Shown piece by piece: positions 34,668 to 44,061 of a stretch of DNA of 64,000 nt. The stretch lies in NCBI GenBank assembly GCA_008011715.2, contig CP136508.1, forward strand, positions 310,001-374,000. The letters are read 5' to 3'. The notes below the pieces were generated by a model. That model was not told where the DNA came from and did not search any database. It saw only the letters and a program-made list of their open reading frames with translations. Numbering within the stretch: position 1 is the stretch's first letter; each line of letters opens with the position of its first letter. Source of the stretch: [Empedobacter] haloabium (GTDB taxonomy: Bacteria > Pseudomonadota > Gammaproteobacteria > Burkholderiales > Burkholderiaceae_D). The position numbers were made by a program, and so were the translations under genes.

Positions 34668-36888
34668 GCCGGCGCTGCTCGCGGTCGGGCTGGCCGGCCT
34701 GGGCGTGGTGTGGGCCTGGCTGGCCGGCGCCTTGTTCATGGTGATGCACGGGCACGGGTTCGCGCAGGCGACGCCGTTGACCTTGTACCAGTACTGGGCC
34801 TGGTACGGTGCGGATGCGGGCGTGCGGCGCTGGCTGTACGGCTGCGCCGCCGTGACGCTCGTGGTACTGGCCGTGCCGCTGCTCCTGCTGCTGCGTAAGC
34901 GCGTGCAGCGCAGCCTGTTCGGCGACGCCCGCTTCGCCGAGCCGCGCGACGTGCGCCGCGCCGGCCTGCTGGGCGAGCGCGGCATTCTGGTCGGCCAGTA
35001 CAAGGGCTCCTACCTGATGTTCGGCGGCAGCCAGCACGTCATCATGTCCGCGCCCACCCGCAGTGGCAAGGGCGTGGGCATCGTCATTCCCAACCTGCTG
35101 ACGTGGCACGACAGCGTTGTCGTGCTTGACATCAAGCAGGAAAACCACGGCATCACGAGCGGCTTCCGGCGCAAGCACGGCCAGCAGTGCTTCCTGTTCA
35201 ACCCGGCGGCGGCAGACTACCGCTCGCATCGCTACAACCCGCTGGCCTACGTCAGCAGCGATCCGCACTTCCGCATCGACGACGTGCAGAAGATCGCCGG
35301 CATGCTGTTCCCGGACGAGCCGGGCGTCGACCCGATCTGGACGGCGACGCCGCGCGCGCTGTTCCTCGGCATCGTGCTGATGCTGCTGGAAACGCCGGGC
35401 AAGCTCGTCACGCTGGGGCAGGTGCTGCGCGAGACGCTGGTGGACGGCGACGGCGCCGCCTACTTCGGCGCCATCGTGCAGGCGCGCCGCCTGGGCCAGC
35501 GCATCGCCACGGCGAATGCCGCCACCGCGGCAGACCAGGCCCGGCGCGACGCCGATGCGGTGCTGGCCGACCGCGCCCGGCCGCCCGAACAGCATCCCGT
35601 GATGACGGAGATGGCCCTGTGGGTGCGGCTGAGCCCGGCCTACCGGGATGCCCTGGCGCAGCACGTCGACACGCTGCGCCGGCACGCGCCGCGCACGCCT
35701 GACCTGGTGGCGCTGGCGCTGGCGATGCCGGCGGACGTGGCGGCGGCCCGCGTCGGCACGGCGCTGTCGCCGGCCTGCGAACGGGCCTTGAATTCCTACC
35801 TGTCGATCTCGGCCGACACGACGCGCAGCGGCATCATCACCAGTTTCCGCTCGCGCCTGGAGCTGTGGTACAACCCGCTGGTCGATGCCGCGACCAGTGC
35901 CAACGACTTCGACCTGCGCGAGCTGCGCAGCAAGCGCATGTCGATCTACCTCGGGGTCACGCCGGACAACCTGGATCGCATGGCGCCGCTGCTGAACCTG
36001 TTCTTCCAGCAGATGATCGACCTGAACACGCGCCAGCTGCCCGAGCACAACGCGGCGCTGAAATACCAGTGCCTGATCGTGGCGGACGAATTCACGGCCA
36101 TGGGCAAGATCCAGGTGCTGTCGAAGGGCATCAGCTACATCGCCGGCTACGGCCTGCGCATGCTGCCCATCATCCAGAGCCCGATGCAGGTGGTGGAGGT
36201 GTACGGCGAGCATGCCGCCGAGACCTTCACGACCAACCACGCGCTGCAGATCGTGTTCCCGCCCAAGGCTTCCGAGACCAGGACGGCGGAGGCGATCTCG
36301 AAATGGCTGGGCGACCAGACGGTCAAGGCCGTGTCCGAATCGAAGCGCAAGGCCATGTTCGCGCGGCGCGAACGCTCCGAAAGCGTCTCCGAACAGCGGC
36401 GCGCGCTGATGCTGCCGCAGGAGATCACCAGCCTGGGCAAGGGTGCGGAGCTGGTCATCGTCGAGGACTGCCCGCCGATCCTGGCGCAGCGCGTGCGCTA
36501 CTACCAGGACCCCGTTTTCGTCGACCGGCTGAAAAGCGTGGCGCCGTCGCTGGGCAAGCTGGGGCGCCGGTTGCCGACCGAGGACGAACTGAAAAACGCG
36601 GCCCGCCAGGGCGAGCTGGCCGCGCCGGTGCCCCTGGTCGACGTGGCCGCGCACCAGCAACTGCTGGCCGCCAGCGAGGTTGCACCGCCGCCCGCCGCCG
36701 TGCCCAGGCAGCTGCACGTGGACGAGCGGCCCGTCACGGCACTCGAGGTGGACGAACTGGCCGCACGCGACCTGCGCGACTTCGCGGTCGACTTCACGCC
36801 CGTGCCGCCACCGGCCGGCGAGCTGGACGAGGCGGCACTGCTGGCCTATGCCGACAGCCTGTGCCGCGAGGCGGGGATCCTGGCATGA
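34633..36888 (+). CDS. virD4: VirD4 coupling protein (substrate receptor ATPase)
   Basis: A 751-residue VirD4/TraG protein. Two N-terminal membrane helices (up to about residue 93) precede the Walker A motif APTRSGKGVG at about residues 140-149 and Walker B LIVADEFTAMG at about 480-490, with the all-alpha domain between. It recruits substrates to the channel, usually through their C-terminal signals. It is longer than Agrobacterium VirD4 (about 670), with the extra length in the middle and a C-terminal tail. Its stop overlaps the LPD7 gene (ATGA), so the two are translationally coupled. Confidence 0.95.
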   Translation: MTPSSSGSRWLRPALLAVGLAGLGVVWAWLAGALFMVMHGHGFAQATPLTLYQYWAWYGADAGVRRWLYGCAAVTLVVLAVPLLLLLRKRVQRSLFGDARFAEPRDVRRAGLLGERGILVGQYKGSYLMFGGSQHVIMSAPTRSGKGVGIVIPNLLTWHDSVVVLDIKQENHGITSGFRRKHGQQCFLFNPAAADYRSHRYNPLAYVSSDPHFRIDDVQKIAGMLFPDEPGVDPIWTATPRALFLGIVLMLLETPGKLVTLGQVLRETLVDGDGAAYFGAIVQARRLGQRIATANAATAADQARRDADAVLADRARPPEQHPVMTEMALWVRLSPAYRDALAQHVDTLRRHAPRTPDLVALALAMPADVAAARVGTALSPACERALNSYLSISADTTRSGIITSFRSRLELWYNPLVDAATSANDFDLRELRSKRMSIYLGVTPDNLDRMAPLLNLFFQQMIDLNTRQLPEHNAALKYQCLIVADEFTAMGKIQVLSKGISYIAGYGLRMLPIIQSPMQVVEVYGEHAAETFTTNHALQIVFPPKASETRTAEAISKWLGDQTVKAVSESKRKAMFARRERSESVSEQRRALMLPQEITSLGKGAELVIVEDCPPILAQRVRYYQDPVFVDRLKSVAPSLGKLGRRLPTEDELKNAARQGELAAPVPLVDVAAHQQLLAASEVAPPPAAVPRQLHVDERPVTALEVDELAARDLRDFAVDFTPVPPPAGELDEAALLAYADSLCREAGILA

Positions 36889-37400
36889 GGGCGCCGCCGA
36901 CGAATGCGATCGTGTCGGACGAGATCTTCGCGGCCGCCCCGGCCGGCAAGGGCACCGACGACGCCGCGCCGCTGCGCGACCGCGGCAGCCGGCTGGAAAC
37001 GCGCTCGGACAGCGCCCAGGTGGCCGACACATTGGTCGCGATGGCGCACGCGCGCGGCTGGGACGACATCCGCGTCACCGGCAGCGCCGCCTTCTGCCGC
37101 GAAGTCTGGCTGGAGGCCGAGGCGCATGGCATGCATGTGCGCGGCTACGTACCGAACCGGGCCGACCAGGCCGAACTGGCCCGGCGCCGCCATGAACCGA
37201 AGGAGCGGCCCGTGCCGGACGACCTGCGCGCGGCCATCGAAGCGATCGACCGGCAGGCCACCGCCGACGGCCTGACGCCGGAGCAGCGCGCCATCGTCAT
37301 GGCGCGCGTGCGGTGCCGCGCCCACCAACCATCGACACAGGAGACAGCGTCCCCCATGATCCGCAACCACCATGAACCCGAACGGGAGATCACGCGATGA
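36885..37400 (+). CDS. LPD7-domain protein coupled to VirD4
   Basis: A 171-residue protein. Residues about 30-105 fit the LPD7 domain (large polyvalent-protein-associated domain 7): DRGSRLETRS, MAHARGWDDIRVTGSAAF, EAHGMHVRGYVPN. This domain is common in relaxases, zeta toxins and other conjugation-linked polyvalent proteins. From residue 127 it carries ADGLTPEQRAIVMARVR, the block shared with the protein at 9065-10429. There is no relaxase or toxin domain, so it may be a solitary adaptor or a small cargo protein. The start overlaps the virD4 stop. Confidence 0.82.
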   Translation: MRAPPTNAIVSDEIFAAAPAGKGTDDAAPLRDRGSRLETRSDSAQVADTLVAMAHARGWDDIRVTGSAAFCREVWLEAEAHGMHVRGYVPNRADQAELARRRHEPKERPVPDDLRAAIEAIDRQATADGLTPEQRAIVMARVRCRAHQPSTQETASPMIRNHHEPEREITR

Positions 37401-38344
37401 AGCCCATGATCCTGTCCGCCCTGGCGCTGGCCGCCCTGCTGGGCGGCTGTGCCGGCCTGGCGCCGGACGGCGCGGCCCGCACGCCCGTCAGCGCCGACTA
37501 CGAAGCGATCGGCGACACGGCCGGCGTACGTGCGTTCGTCTACGGCCGGCGCACGGTGCTGGAGGTGGACGGCCACCTGTTCTGGCTGGCCATCCACGAC
37601 GCCAGCGGCGCGCCGGTCGCCTACGAGCGCGAGGGCCGCTATTACCGCCTGCCGCGCAAGCTCGACAACTTCACGGTGCGGGTCAACACGCGCGTGCTGT
37701 CGTTCCATGCCCGCCCGGCGGCGGCGCGTCCCGCGCCCGCGGCGCCGGCGCCGGCCCGCGCCGCGGCGGTCCCGGCAGCCCCTGCGCGGGCCGTGCTGGC
37801 CGAGCCGGTTGGACTGACGCCGGACCGCGAGCTGGCCGCGCTGATGACATTGTCGGCGGCCCAGGCCGAGGAGCTCAGGGATGCGATCGCGGCCGAAGGC
37901 GACACGGCCGAGGCGCGCCAGCTGCTGGCCCGCCTCGAGCGTGTCGAGCGCCGGCTGGCCAGTGCCGCCGCGGTGCTCGTGCGGGTGCAGTTCGACACGC
38001 ACGCCACCGGCTTCGATCCCGATCCGGCGCTGGCCCGGCCGCTGGTGGCGGCGGCGCGCGTGGCCGAGCGCGTCAACGTGCGCGGACGCACCGATGCGCG
38101 CGTGCCCGGCGCCGCCGATCCCCGTATCGCGCTGGCGCGCGCCTTGGCGGCGCGCACGTATCTCGTCGAGCGCGGCGTCGAGCCCGGCAAGATCCGCGTG
38201 TTCGCACAACCGGCGGGCGACTTCATCGCGCCCTCCCGCAGCGAACCCGGCCGGGCGCTGAACCGGCGCGTGGAGATCGAGCTGGTCACACGCGGCCTGG
38301 CCGGGCAAGCGGCCGTACCGCGCACGGCGGGAAGCGCTTCGTGA
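37397..38344 (+). CDS. OmpA-domain outer membrane lipoprotein of the T4SS locus
   Basis: A 315-residue lipoprotein: lipobox LLGGCAGL with lipidated cysteine about C18. Residues 20-105 form a beta-rich domain, residues about 110-130 are Ala/Pro-rich, and the C-terminal part is OmpA-like (VQFDTHATGFDPDP, then VNVRGRTDARVPG...RIALARALAARTYL). OmpA domains bind peptidoglycan, so it may anchor the secretion apparatus to the cell wall. It overlaps the LPD7 gene (ATGA) and the following traX-like gene (GTGA). Confidence 0.85.
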   Translation: MKPMILSALALAALLGGCAGLAPDGAARTPVSADYEAIGDTAGVRAFVYGRRTVLEVDGHLFWLAIHDASGAPVAYEREGRYYRLPRKLDNFTVRVNTRVLSFHARPAAARPAPAAPAPARAAAVPAAPARAVLAEPVGLTPDRELAALMTLSAAQAEELRDAIAAEGDTAEARQLLARLERVERRLASAAAVLVRVQFDTHATGFDPDPALARPLVAAARVAERVNVRGRTDARVPGAADPRIALARALAARTYLVERGVEPGKIRVFAQPAGDFIAPSRSEPGRALNRRVEIELVTRGLAGQAAVPRTAGSAS

Positions 38345-39096
38345 GCCGGCGCCAGGGCGCGACGGCGGCGCGGCAGCGCCAGGTACGTGCGGCGGCCGTG
38401 ACGCCGCCGCCGGCAGCGGCCACGCCACCGCTGCGGATAGCATCGGGCACGCTGGAAGCGCTGAAATGGCTGGGCGTCGTGCTGATGACCTTGGACCACG
38501 TCAACAAGTTCGTACTGCATTACCAGTTTCCGGCACTGTTCGCGCTGGGCCGCGTGGCGATGCCGCTGTTCGTGTTCGTGCTGTGCTATAACCTGGCGCG
38601 GCCGGAAGTGCTGGCGGGTGGCGCGCTGCGCCGCATGTGTGTCCGGCTGGCGCTGTTCGGCACCATCGCCTCGGTGCCCTTCATCGGGTTCGGCCAGGTG
38701 ATCCAGGGGTGGTGGCCGCTGAACATCCTGTTCACCCTGCTGGTGGCGACCATGCTGATCGGCTTGCTGGCGCAGCGCGCGCAGTTGTGCACGGTAGCTG
38801 CCGTGGTGCTGTTCGTGGTGGGTGGCGCGCTGGTCGAATACTGGTGGTTCGCGCTGGCCTTCGCCATCGCCTGCTGGCTGTACTGCCGCCAGCCGGATCG
38901 CCTGCGCCTGGGCGTGCTGCTGGCCTGCTGCGGCGGGTTATGGTGGGCCAATCACAGCCTGTGGCATCTTGCCGCGCTGCCGCTGATCCTGGGCGCGCCG
39001 CGGGTGCGCCTCGACCTGCCGAGGGCGGGACGGCTGTTCTACTGGTACTACCCGGCGCACCTGGCCGTGTTGTGGCTGGTGGTCCGGGCCACCTGA
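38341..39096 (+). CDS. traX: TraX-family membrane protein
   Basis: A 251-residue polytopic protein. After a basic, Ala/Pro-rich start, EALKWLGVVLMTLDHVNKF is the characteristic TraX opening, followed by RVAMPLFVFVLCYNLARP and further helices ending in FYWYYPAHLAVLWLV. F-plasmid TraX acetylates the pilin N-terminus, so here it may modify the VirB2 pilin. The GTG at 38341 overlaps the previous stop. It is the last gene of the T4SS run. Confidence 0.88.
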   Translation: MSRRQGATAARQRQVRAAAVTPPPAAATPPLRIASGTLEALKWLGVVLMTLDHVNKFVLHYQFPALFALGRVAMPLFVFVLCYNLARPEVLAGGALRRMCVRLALFGTIASVPFIGFGQVIQGWWPLNILFTLLVATMLIGLLAQRAQLCTVAAVVLFVVGGALVEYWWFALAFAIACWLYCRQPDRLRLGVLLACCGGLWWANHSLWHLAALPLILGAPRVRLDLPRAGRLFYWYYPAHLAVLWLVVRAT

Positions 39097-39178
39097 GCCG
39101 GCGACAGCTCAGGCTTCCGCCGGAAAGTCGGGCCCGTCACCGCGGGTCCGGCCAGGCGGCGAGAAGTCCCCAACTCTG

Positions 39179-39409
39179 TCACCCGACCCCGGCCGAATTC
39201 GCGTCGGTTTTGCTGCCCCGCGTGTAGCGCCAGGTCAGCAGCAGCACGTAGCCGATGCCCAGCACGGCGGCTGCCAGCGCGGCGGCCGCGGACAGGGCGT
39301 CGAAATAGCCCAGGATCAGCGCCAGCAGCACCACCACTGCGCACACGATGCCTGCCAGTTGCCAGTGCAGTGCCGGCCACAACGCAGCCTTGTCTCCGTC
39401 GTTTCGCAT
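39179..39409 (-). CDS. Small two-helix membrane protein, unknown
   Basis: A 76-residue protein whose ATG at 39409 has a perfect AGGAGG upstream; longer in-frame starts do not. Two hydrophobic helices (LAGIVCAVVVLLALILGYF and an Ala-rich one ending GIGYVLLLTW) suggest an inner-membrane protein. It is on the opposite strand to the T4SS run and is probably not part of it. No family recognised. Confidence 0.7.
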   Translation of the reverse strand: MRNDGDKAALWPALHWQLAGIVCAVVVLLALILGYFDALSAAAALAAAVLGIGYVLLLTWRYTRGSKTDANSAGVG

Positions 39410-39575
39410 ACCAGCCTCCTTGCCGCCATTCGATACCGCCATGATCGCGCCGATGGCCGAATCCGGCGCGCACGTTTCCTCCCGTGCAAGCCTGACCTTC
39501 ATGCGAGCTTCACCCATCGCTCAGTCATGCTTCATGCCGCTCGCGCACGATGGCGGCATTGTCACTGACGGAGCC

Positions 39576-41885
39576 ATGATGAAGCGATCGACCCTCGTAG
39601 CCGCGCTGTGCGCGGTCCCCCTGCTGGCCGGTTGTGGCGGCGGCCACGACCAGCCGGCCCCGAAGCCGAAACGCAGCGCCGTGATCCAGCGCACCGCCTT
39701 CGGCATTCCCCACATCCAGGCCGACAATGAGGAAAGCCTGGGCTACGGCATCGGCTACGCTTATGCCGAGGACAACTTCTGTCTGCTGGCCAGCGAGGTC
39801 GCCACCGTCAGCGGCGAGCGCTCGCGCCATTTCGGCATGGACGCCATGTCGTCCGAGCATCCCGAGATGGCCGTCAACAACCTCGATTCCGACTTTTTCT
39901 TCCGTCAATGGAACGACGACGACAGCGTGCAGGGGGCCTGGCAGGCGCAGCCGGCCGAAGTGCAGGCGCTGATGCGCGGCTACGTGGCCGGCGTCAACCG
40001 CTACCTGGCGCAGCACGGTGCCGCCGGCCTGCCGCAGGCATGCCGCAACGGCAGCTGGGTGCGGCCGCTGACGGAACGCGACGTGATCCGGCTGATGCGG
40101 CGCATCACGATGACCACCATGGCCTGGGTCGGCGATATCGCGACGACCCAGCCGCCCGGCGCCCAGGCGGCCGCGCGCACGCCGGCACGCAGGCGGCTGG
40201 CGCCGCGCATCACGGCCAGCAATGCGGTGGCCGTGGGTGCCGAGGCCAGCGCCCACGGCGGCGGCCTGCTGCTGGGGCAGCCGCACCTGCCGTGGGACGA
40301 AACCCAGCGCTTCTACCAGCTGCACCTGACGATCCCCGGCAAGCTGGACGTGATGGGTGCGACCTTGCCTGGTCTGCCGGTCGTGGCGATCGGCTTCACG
40401 CCGCAATTCGCCTGGACCCACACGACCGACACCGCGGCGCACGCCACCGTCTACGCGCTCAAGCTGGACCCGGCCGATCCGACCCGCTACCTGGTCGACG
40501 GCCAGTCTCGCCCGCTGCTGCGCCGCACGATCAGCGTGCCGGTCAAGCTGGCCGACGGCAGCCTGGGCACGCGCAGCCGCACGTTGTACAGCACGGCAGA
40601 CGGACCCCTGATCAGCTCCGGCGAGACGCTGGCGTGGACTGGCACGACCGCCTACGTGCTGCGCGACGCCAACGCCGTCAATCACCGCGCCATGACGCAG
40701 TGGTACCGCATGAACGTGGCACGCTCGCTGGCTGAACTGAAGGAGGCCAACCTGCAACTGGCCGGCAACCCCTGGAACAACACGATCGCCGTCGATCGCG
40801 CCGGCAACACGCTGATGATGGACGTGACGCCCGTCGCCAACCTGCCGGACGAGGTACTGGAAGGCTGCCTCGTGCCCGAACTGGCGCAACTGGCGGACGG
40901 CGGCATGTTCGTGCTGGACGGCAGTCGGACCGCCTGCGCCTGGCGCGAAGAAGCCGGCGCACCGCAGGCGGGCACTGTGCCGCCGCGCCGCCTGCCGCTG
41001 CTGGAGCGGCGCGACTACGTGCAGAACGCCAACGACAGCGCGTGGCTGAGCAACCCGGCCGCGCCGCTGACGGGCTTTTCGCCGCTGGTCTCGCGCGACG
41101 GTATCCCGCAGGGGGCGCGCACGCGGCTGGCGCTGTCGGCGCTGCAGGCGCGTCTGCGCAACGGCAAGCTGACGGCGGACGACCTGCGCGCCATGGCGCT
41201 GGACGACAAGGTCTACCTGGCCGGCCTGGTCTTGCCGGACGTGCGCGCATGGTGCGGCACCGCGGCCGTGACCGCCGAGCTGCGGACGGGCTGCGCGGCA
41301 TTGTCGTCTTGGTCGGGCGATGCGGGCTACGATGCCAATGCCGGCCTGCCATACTTCGCGGCGATGCTGGGCGAGGGGCCCGCGCAGGAAAGCGCCTGGC
41401 TGGTGCCGTTCGACCCGCGTGACCCCGTCAACACGCCGCGTACCCTGAACTACCGCGACGCGGACGTGGCGCAAGCGCTGGCCACGAGCCTGACACGCAA
41501 GGTGCGCGAATTCGGCGCCGCCGGCATCGCGGCCAATGCGAAACTGGGCGACTTCCAGGTCAGCCGGCGCGGCGGCACCACGCTGCCGATCCACGGCGGC
41601 CCGGGCGAACTGGGCATCTTCAACACCATCGACGTGACGCGTGCGCCGCGCGACGGGCGCTACGAGGTAACCGGCGGCACCAGCTACGTGCAAGTGGTGC
41701 AACTGGGCGCCGGCGGCCCGCGCGCGCAGGCGCTGCTGGCTTATTCGCAGTCGAGCGATCCGGCTTCGCCGCACCACCTGGACCAGACCCGGCGCCTGGT
41801 CGAACGCCAGTGGGTGACGCTGCCGTTCACGGCGGCCGAGATCGCCGCCGATCCCGCGCTGCGCCGGCAGGAGATCAAGGAGTAG
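39576..41885 (+). CDS. Penicillin acylase family lipoprotein (Ntn hydrolase)
   Basis: A 769-residue protein with lipobox LLAGCGGG. The penicillin acylase architecture is visible: alpha-subunit start RTAFGIPHIQADNEESLGYGIGYAYAEDNF, and the predicted autocatalytic cleavage site before Ser215 in ITASNAVAVG. The new N-terminal serine would be the nucleophile of the beta subunit. WTHTTDTAAHATVY also fits. Family members deacylate beta-lactams, N-acyl-homoserine lactones or lipopeptides; the substrate here is unknown. The gene end overlaps the convergent peptidase gene by 11 bp. Confidence 0.88.
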   Translation: MMKRSTLVAALCAVPLLAGCGGGHDQPAPKPKRSAVIQRTAFGIPHIQADNEESLGYGIGYAYAEDNFCLLASEVATVSGERSRHFGMDAMSSEHPEMAVNNLDSDFFFRQWNDDDSVQGAWQAQPAEVQALMRGYVAGVNRYLAQHGAAGLPQACRNGSWVRPLTERDVIRLMRRITMTTMAWVGDIATTQPPGAQAAARTPARRRLAPRITASNAVAVGAEASAHGGGLLLGQPHLPWDETQRFYQLHLTIPGKLDVMGATLPGLPVVAIGFTPQFAWTHTTDTAAHATVYALKLDPADPTRYLVDGQSRPLLRRTISVPVKLADGSLGTRSRTLYSTADGPLISSGETLAWTGTTAYVLRDANAVNHRAMTQWYRMNVARSLAELKEANLQLAGNPWNNTIAVDRAGNTLMMDVTPVANLPDEVLEGCLVPELAQLADGGMFVLDGSRTACAWREEAGAPQAGTVPPRRLPLLERRDYVQNANDSAWLSNPAAPLTGFSPLVSRDGIPQGARTRLALSALQARLRNGKLTADDLRAMALDDKVYLAGLVLPDVRAWCGTAAVTAELRTGCAALSSWSGDAGYDANAGLPYFAAMLGEGPAQESAWLVPFDPRDPVNTPRTLNYRDADVAQALATSLTRKVREFGAAGIAANAKLGDFQVSRRGGTTLPIHGGPGELGIFNTIDVTRAPRDGRYEVTGGTSYVQVVQLGAGGPRAQALLAYSQSSDPASPHHLDQTRRLVERQWVTLPFTAAEIAADPALRRQEIKE

Positions 41886-43914
41886 AAGCCTTGCGGCCGG
41901 CGCCGATGTGGCGGTCGAGGAAGCGTTCCACGCGCGTCCAGAAGTCGATGCGGTTCTTCGGCAGCGACCAGCCGTGGCCCTCGTCGTCGTATTCGATCCA
42001 CTCGACGTCCTTGTTGCCGGCCTTGACGGCATCGCGGAAGCGGGTGCCGTGGATCAGCGGCACCCGTTCGTCCGCGCCGCCGTAGGCCAGCAGCAGCGGC
42101 TGGCGGATGCGCGCGGCCTGCAGCAGCGGCGACGTGGCCTTCAGCTGCTCGGCATCCTTGACCGGATCGCCGATCAGCTGCGGCATGCCGTACTGCTTGA
42201 ATTCCTCCGGCACGTCCGACGCGTAGCGCCAGTGGCCGGTGTACATCAGGTTGATGTCCGTGACGCCGGCCCATCCGACGCCGCAGCGGTACAGGTCGGG
42301 GTCGCGGATCAGTCCCATCAGGGTGGCATAGCCGCCATAGCTGGCGCCGGCGATGCAGACGCGCGCAGGGTCGGCATAGCCCTGGGCGATGGCCCAGCGC
42401 GTGCCGTCGGCGATATCGTCCTGCATGGCCAGGCCCCATTGCTTCAGGCCACGCGTGAAGTGCTGGCGGCCATAACCCGTGCTGCCGCGGAACTCGGGCT
42501 CCAGCACGGCGTAGCCGCGCGAGGCCAGGAACTGCACCTGCGGGTTCCAGCGCCAGTAGGTGCCGCGCACGTACGGCCCGCCATGCACCAGCACGACCAG
42601 CGGCAGGTTTTTCGGCACCGGCGCCGCCCCCGGCTGGTTGGCGGCGACGCCGGGCGGCAAGGTCAGCATCGCCGGGATCTTCAGGCCGTCACGCGCCGTG
42701 TAGGTAACGAAGGTCTGGCGCCCCATCTGCTTCGCCTGGATCTCCTTGTGCGCCTGGCCCACGTAGTCCAGCTTGCGCGTGGTCGTGTCGTAGATGAAGT
42801 AGACGCTCGGCTGCACGTCGGAATAGGCCGTGACGAGCAGGTACGGCGTATCCGGCCGGCGCGGCACGCTGATCAGGTTCGCGGTGCCGGGCAGCTTGGC
42901 GTCGATGTCGGCCTGGATGGCCTTGAACGTGGGGTCGAACCAGGCCGTGTCGAGCGCGTCGCCCTGGTAGCGCACGCCCAGCAGGCGCGTGGCATCGGCG
43001 ACCAGGTGGCCGGAGAAATCGAAGCCGTCCACGCGCAGCACGGGCGTGGTGCCGAGCGTGCCGGTGCGCAGGTCGACCTTGTAGATCGCGGCGTGGTCGG
43101 CCCCTTGCCAGGCGCGCGCATACAGCGTGCCGTCCGGGCCGAAGCCCAGTGGCTCGAAGGCGTCCTTGTCGGTCACGTAGGCGTCGAACGTGGTCAGCAC
43201 GCGCCATTTGCCGGTTTCGCGGTCGCGCAGCCAGATCGACACCTTGCCCTTGTCGCTCGACTGGGCCAGGCGCGGTTCGCCGTCGTTGTCGAGCATCCAG
43301 TCGGTCGGCGTGAACGGCACGTTGACGTGGCTGGTCGTGCCGGTCGCCACGTTCAGGCGCAGCAGGTCGACGGAGTGGACGGCGTGGCCGCGAAAGCCAA
43401 TGTCGCGCACGTACACGTAGTCGGAATCCTGCTTGCCCGTCTCGTCCATCATGTAGGTGTGCCAGGGCAGCATGTCCTGGCGGCTGCCGTCGCGGATGAA
43501 GTAGCCGCGCCGCTCCGCCAGCTGGCGGAACTTGGTGCCGTCGTGCCGTACCGTGTACAGGCCGGGCGCGAAGTCCATGGCGCCGAAGGCGATCTGCTTG
43601 TCGGTCGTGTCGAACAGCAGCCGCTCGTCGTTGACCCACTGGACCGTGCCGATATCGGCATCGGCGAAGCCCGCCACCACCCGGGCGGATTTGTCCGTCA
43701 GGTCGACCACGGCCAGGGCGTCGCGGCCGGTCTTGCCGTCCACTTTCGCTGCCAGGTAGCGGCCGCTGGGCGACAGCACGCCGCCGGTGAAGGCCGGGTT
43801 GGAAAAGAAGGCGGCGGCGGGCGGCGCTGCCGCGGCCGGCGCGGTCTGCGCTGCTGCGCCGGTGGTCAGGAAGGCGCACAGCAGGCTGGCGCAAAGAAGG
43901 GAAACGGCACGCAT
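41875..43914 (-). CDS. S9 family prolyl oligopeptidase, secreted
   Basis: 679 residues from the ATG at 43914, with signal peptide (LLCASLLCAFLTTGAAAQ). The N-terminal part is a beta-propeller, the C-terminal part the alpha/beta-hydrolase. The nucleophile is in CIAGASYGGYATLMGL (about residue 523), with the acid in GADERVPLIHGTRF and the histidine in DEGHGWSLP. It should cleave short peptides in the periplasm. Its overlap with the acylase gene is tail-to-tail and implies no shared operon. Confidence 0.92.
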   Translation of the reverse strand: MRAVSLLCASLLCAFLTTGAAAQTAPAAAAPPAAAFFSNPAFTGGVLSPSGRYLAAKVDGKTGRDALAVVDLTDKSARVVAGFADADIGTVQWVNDERLLFDTTDKQIAFGAMDFAPGLYTVRHDGTKFRQLAERRGYFIRDGSRQDMLPWHTYMMDETGKQDSDYVYVRDIGFRGHAVHSVDLLRLNVATGTTSHVNVPFTPTDWMLDNDGEPRLAQSSDKGKVSIWLRDRETGKWRVLTTFDAYVTDKDAFEPLGFGPDGTLYARAWQGADHAAIYKVDLRTGTLGTTPVLRVDGFDFSGHLVADATRLLGVRYQGDALDTAWFDPTFKAIQADIDAKLPGTANLISVPRRPDTPYLLVTAYSDVQPSVYFIYDTTTRKLDYVGQAHKEIQAKQMGRQTFVTYTARDGLKIPAMLTLPPGVAANQPGAAPVPKNLPLVVLVHGGPYVRGTYWRWNPQVQFLASRGYAVLEPEFRGSTGYGRQHFTRGLKQWGLAMQDDIADGTRWAIAQGYADPARVCIAGASYGGYATLMGLIRDPDLYRCGVGWAGVTDINLMYTGHWRYASDVPEEFKQYGMPQLIGDPVKDAEQLKATSPLLQAARIRQPLLLAYGGADERVPLIHGTRFRDAVKAGNKDVEWIEYDDEGHGWSLPKNRIDFWTRVERFLDRHIGAGRKASTP

Positions 43915-44061
43915 CGCGATGACAATATAAGAGTGGGCGCACAAGTTAGCATATTTGCCAGCCGGAATTTCTCACCGATTGTCACACCGGCTGACATGCG
44001 TTGCCGGCACGCGACGTTACGGCTACACTGCGGCCGTCCCCCCTCATACTGGAATTTCGCC

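Noticed and set aside
23318..39096. Integrative conjugative element with att sites
   Set aside because: No integrase, tRNA-borne direct repeats, relaxase or replication genes could be found in the window.
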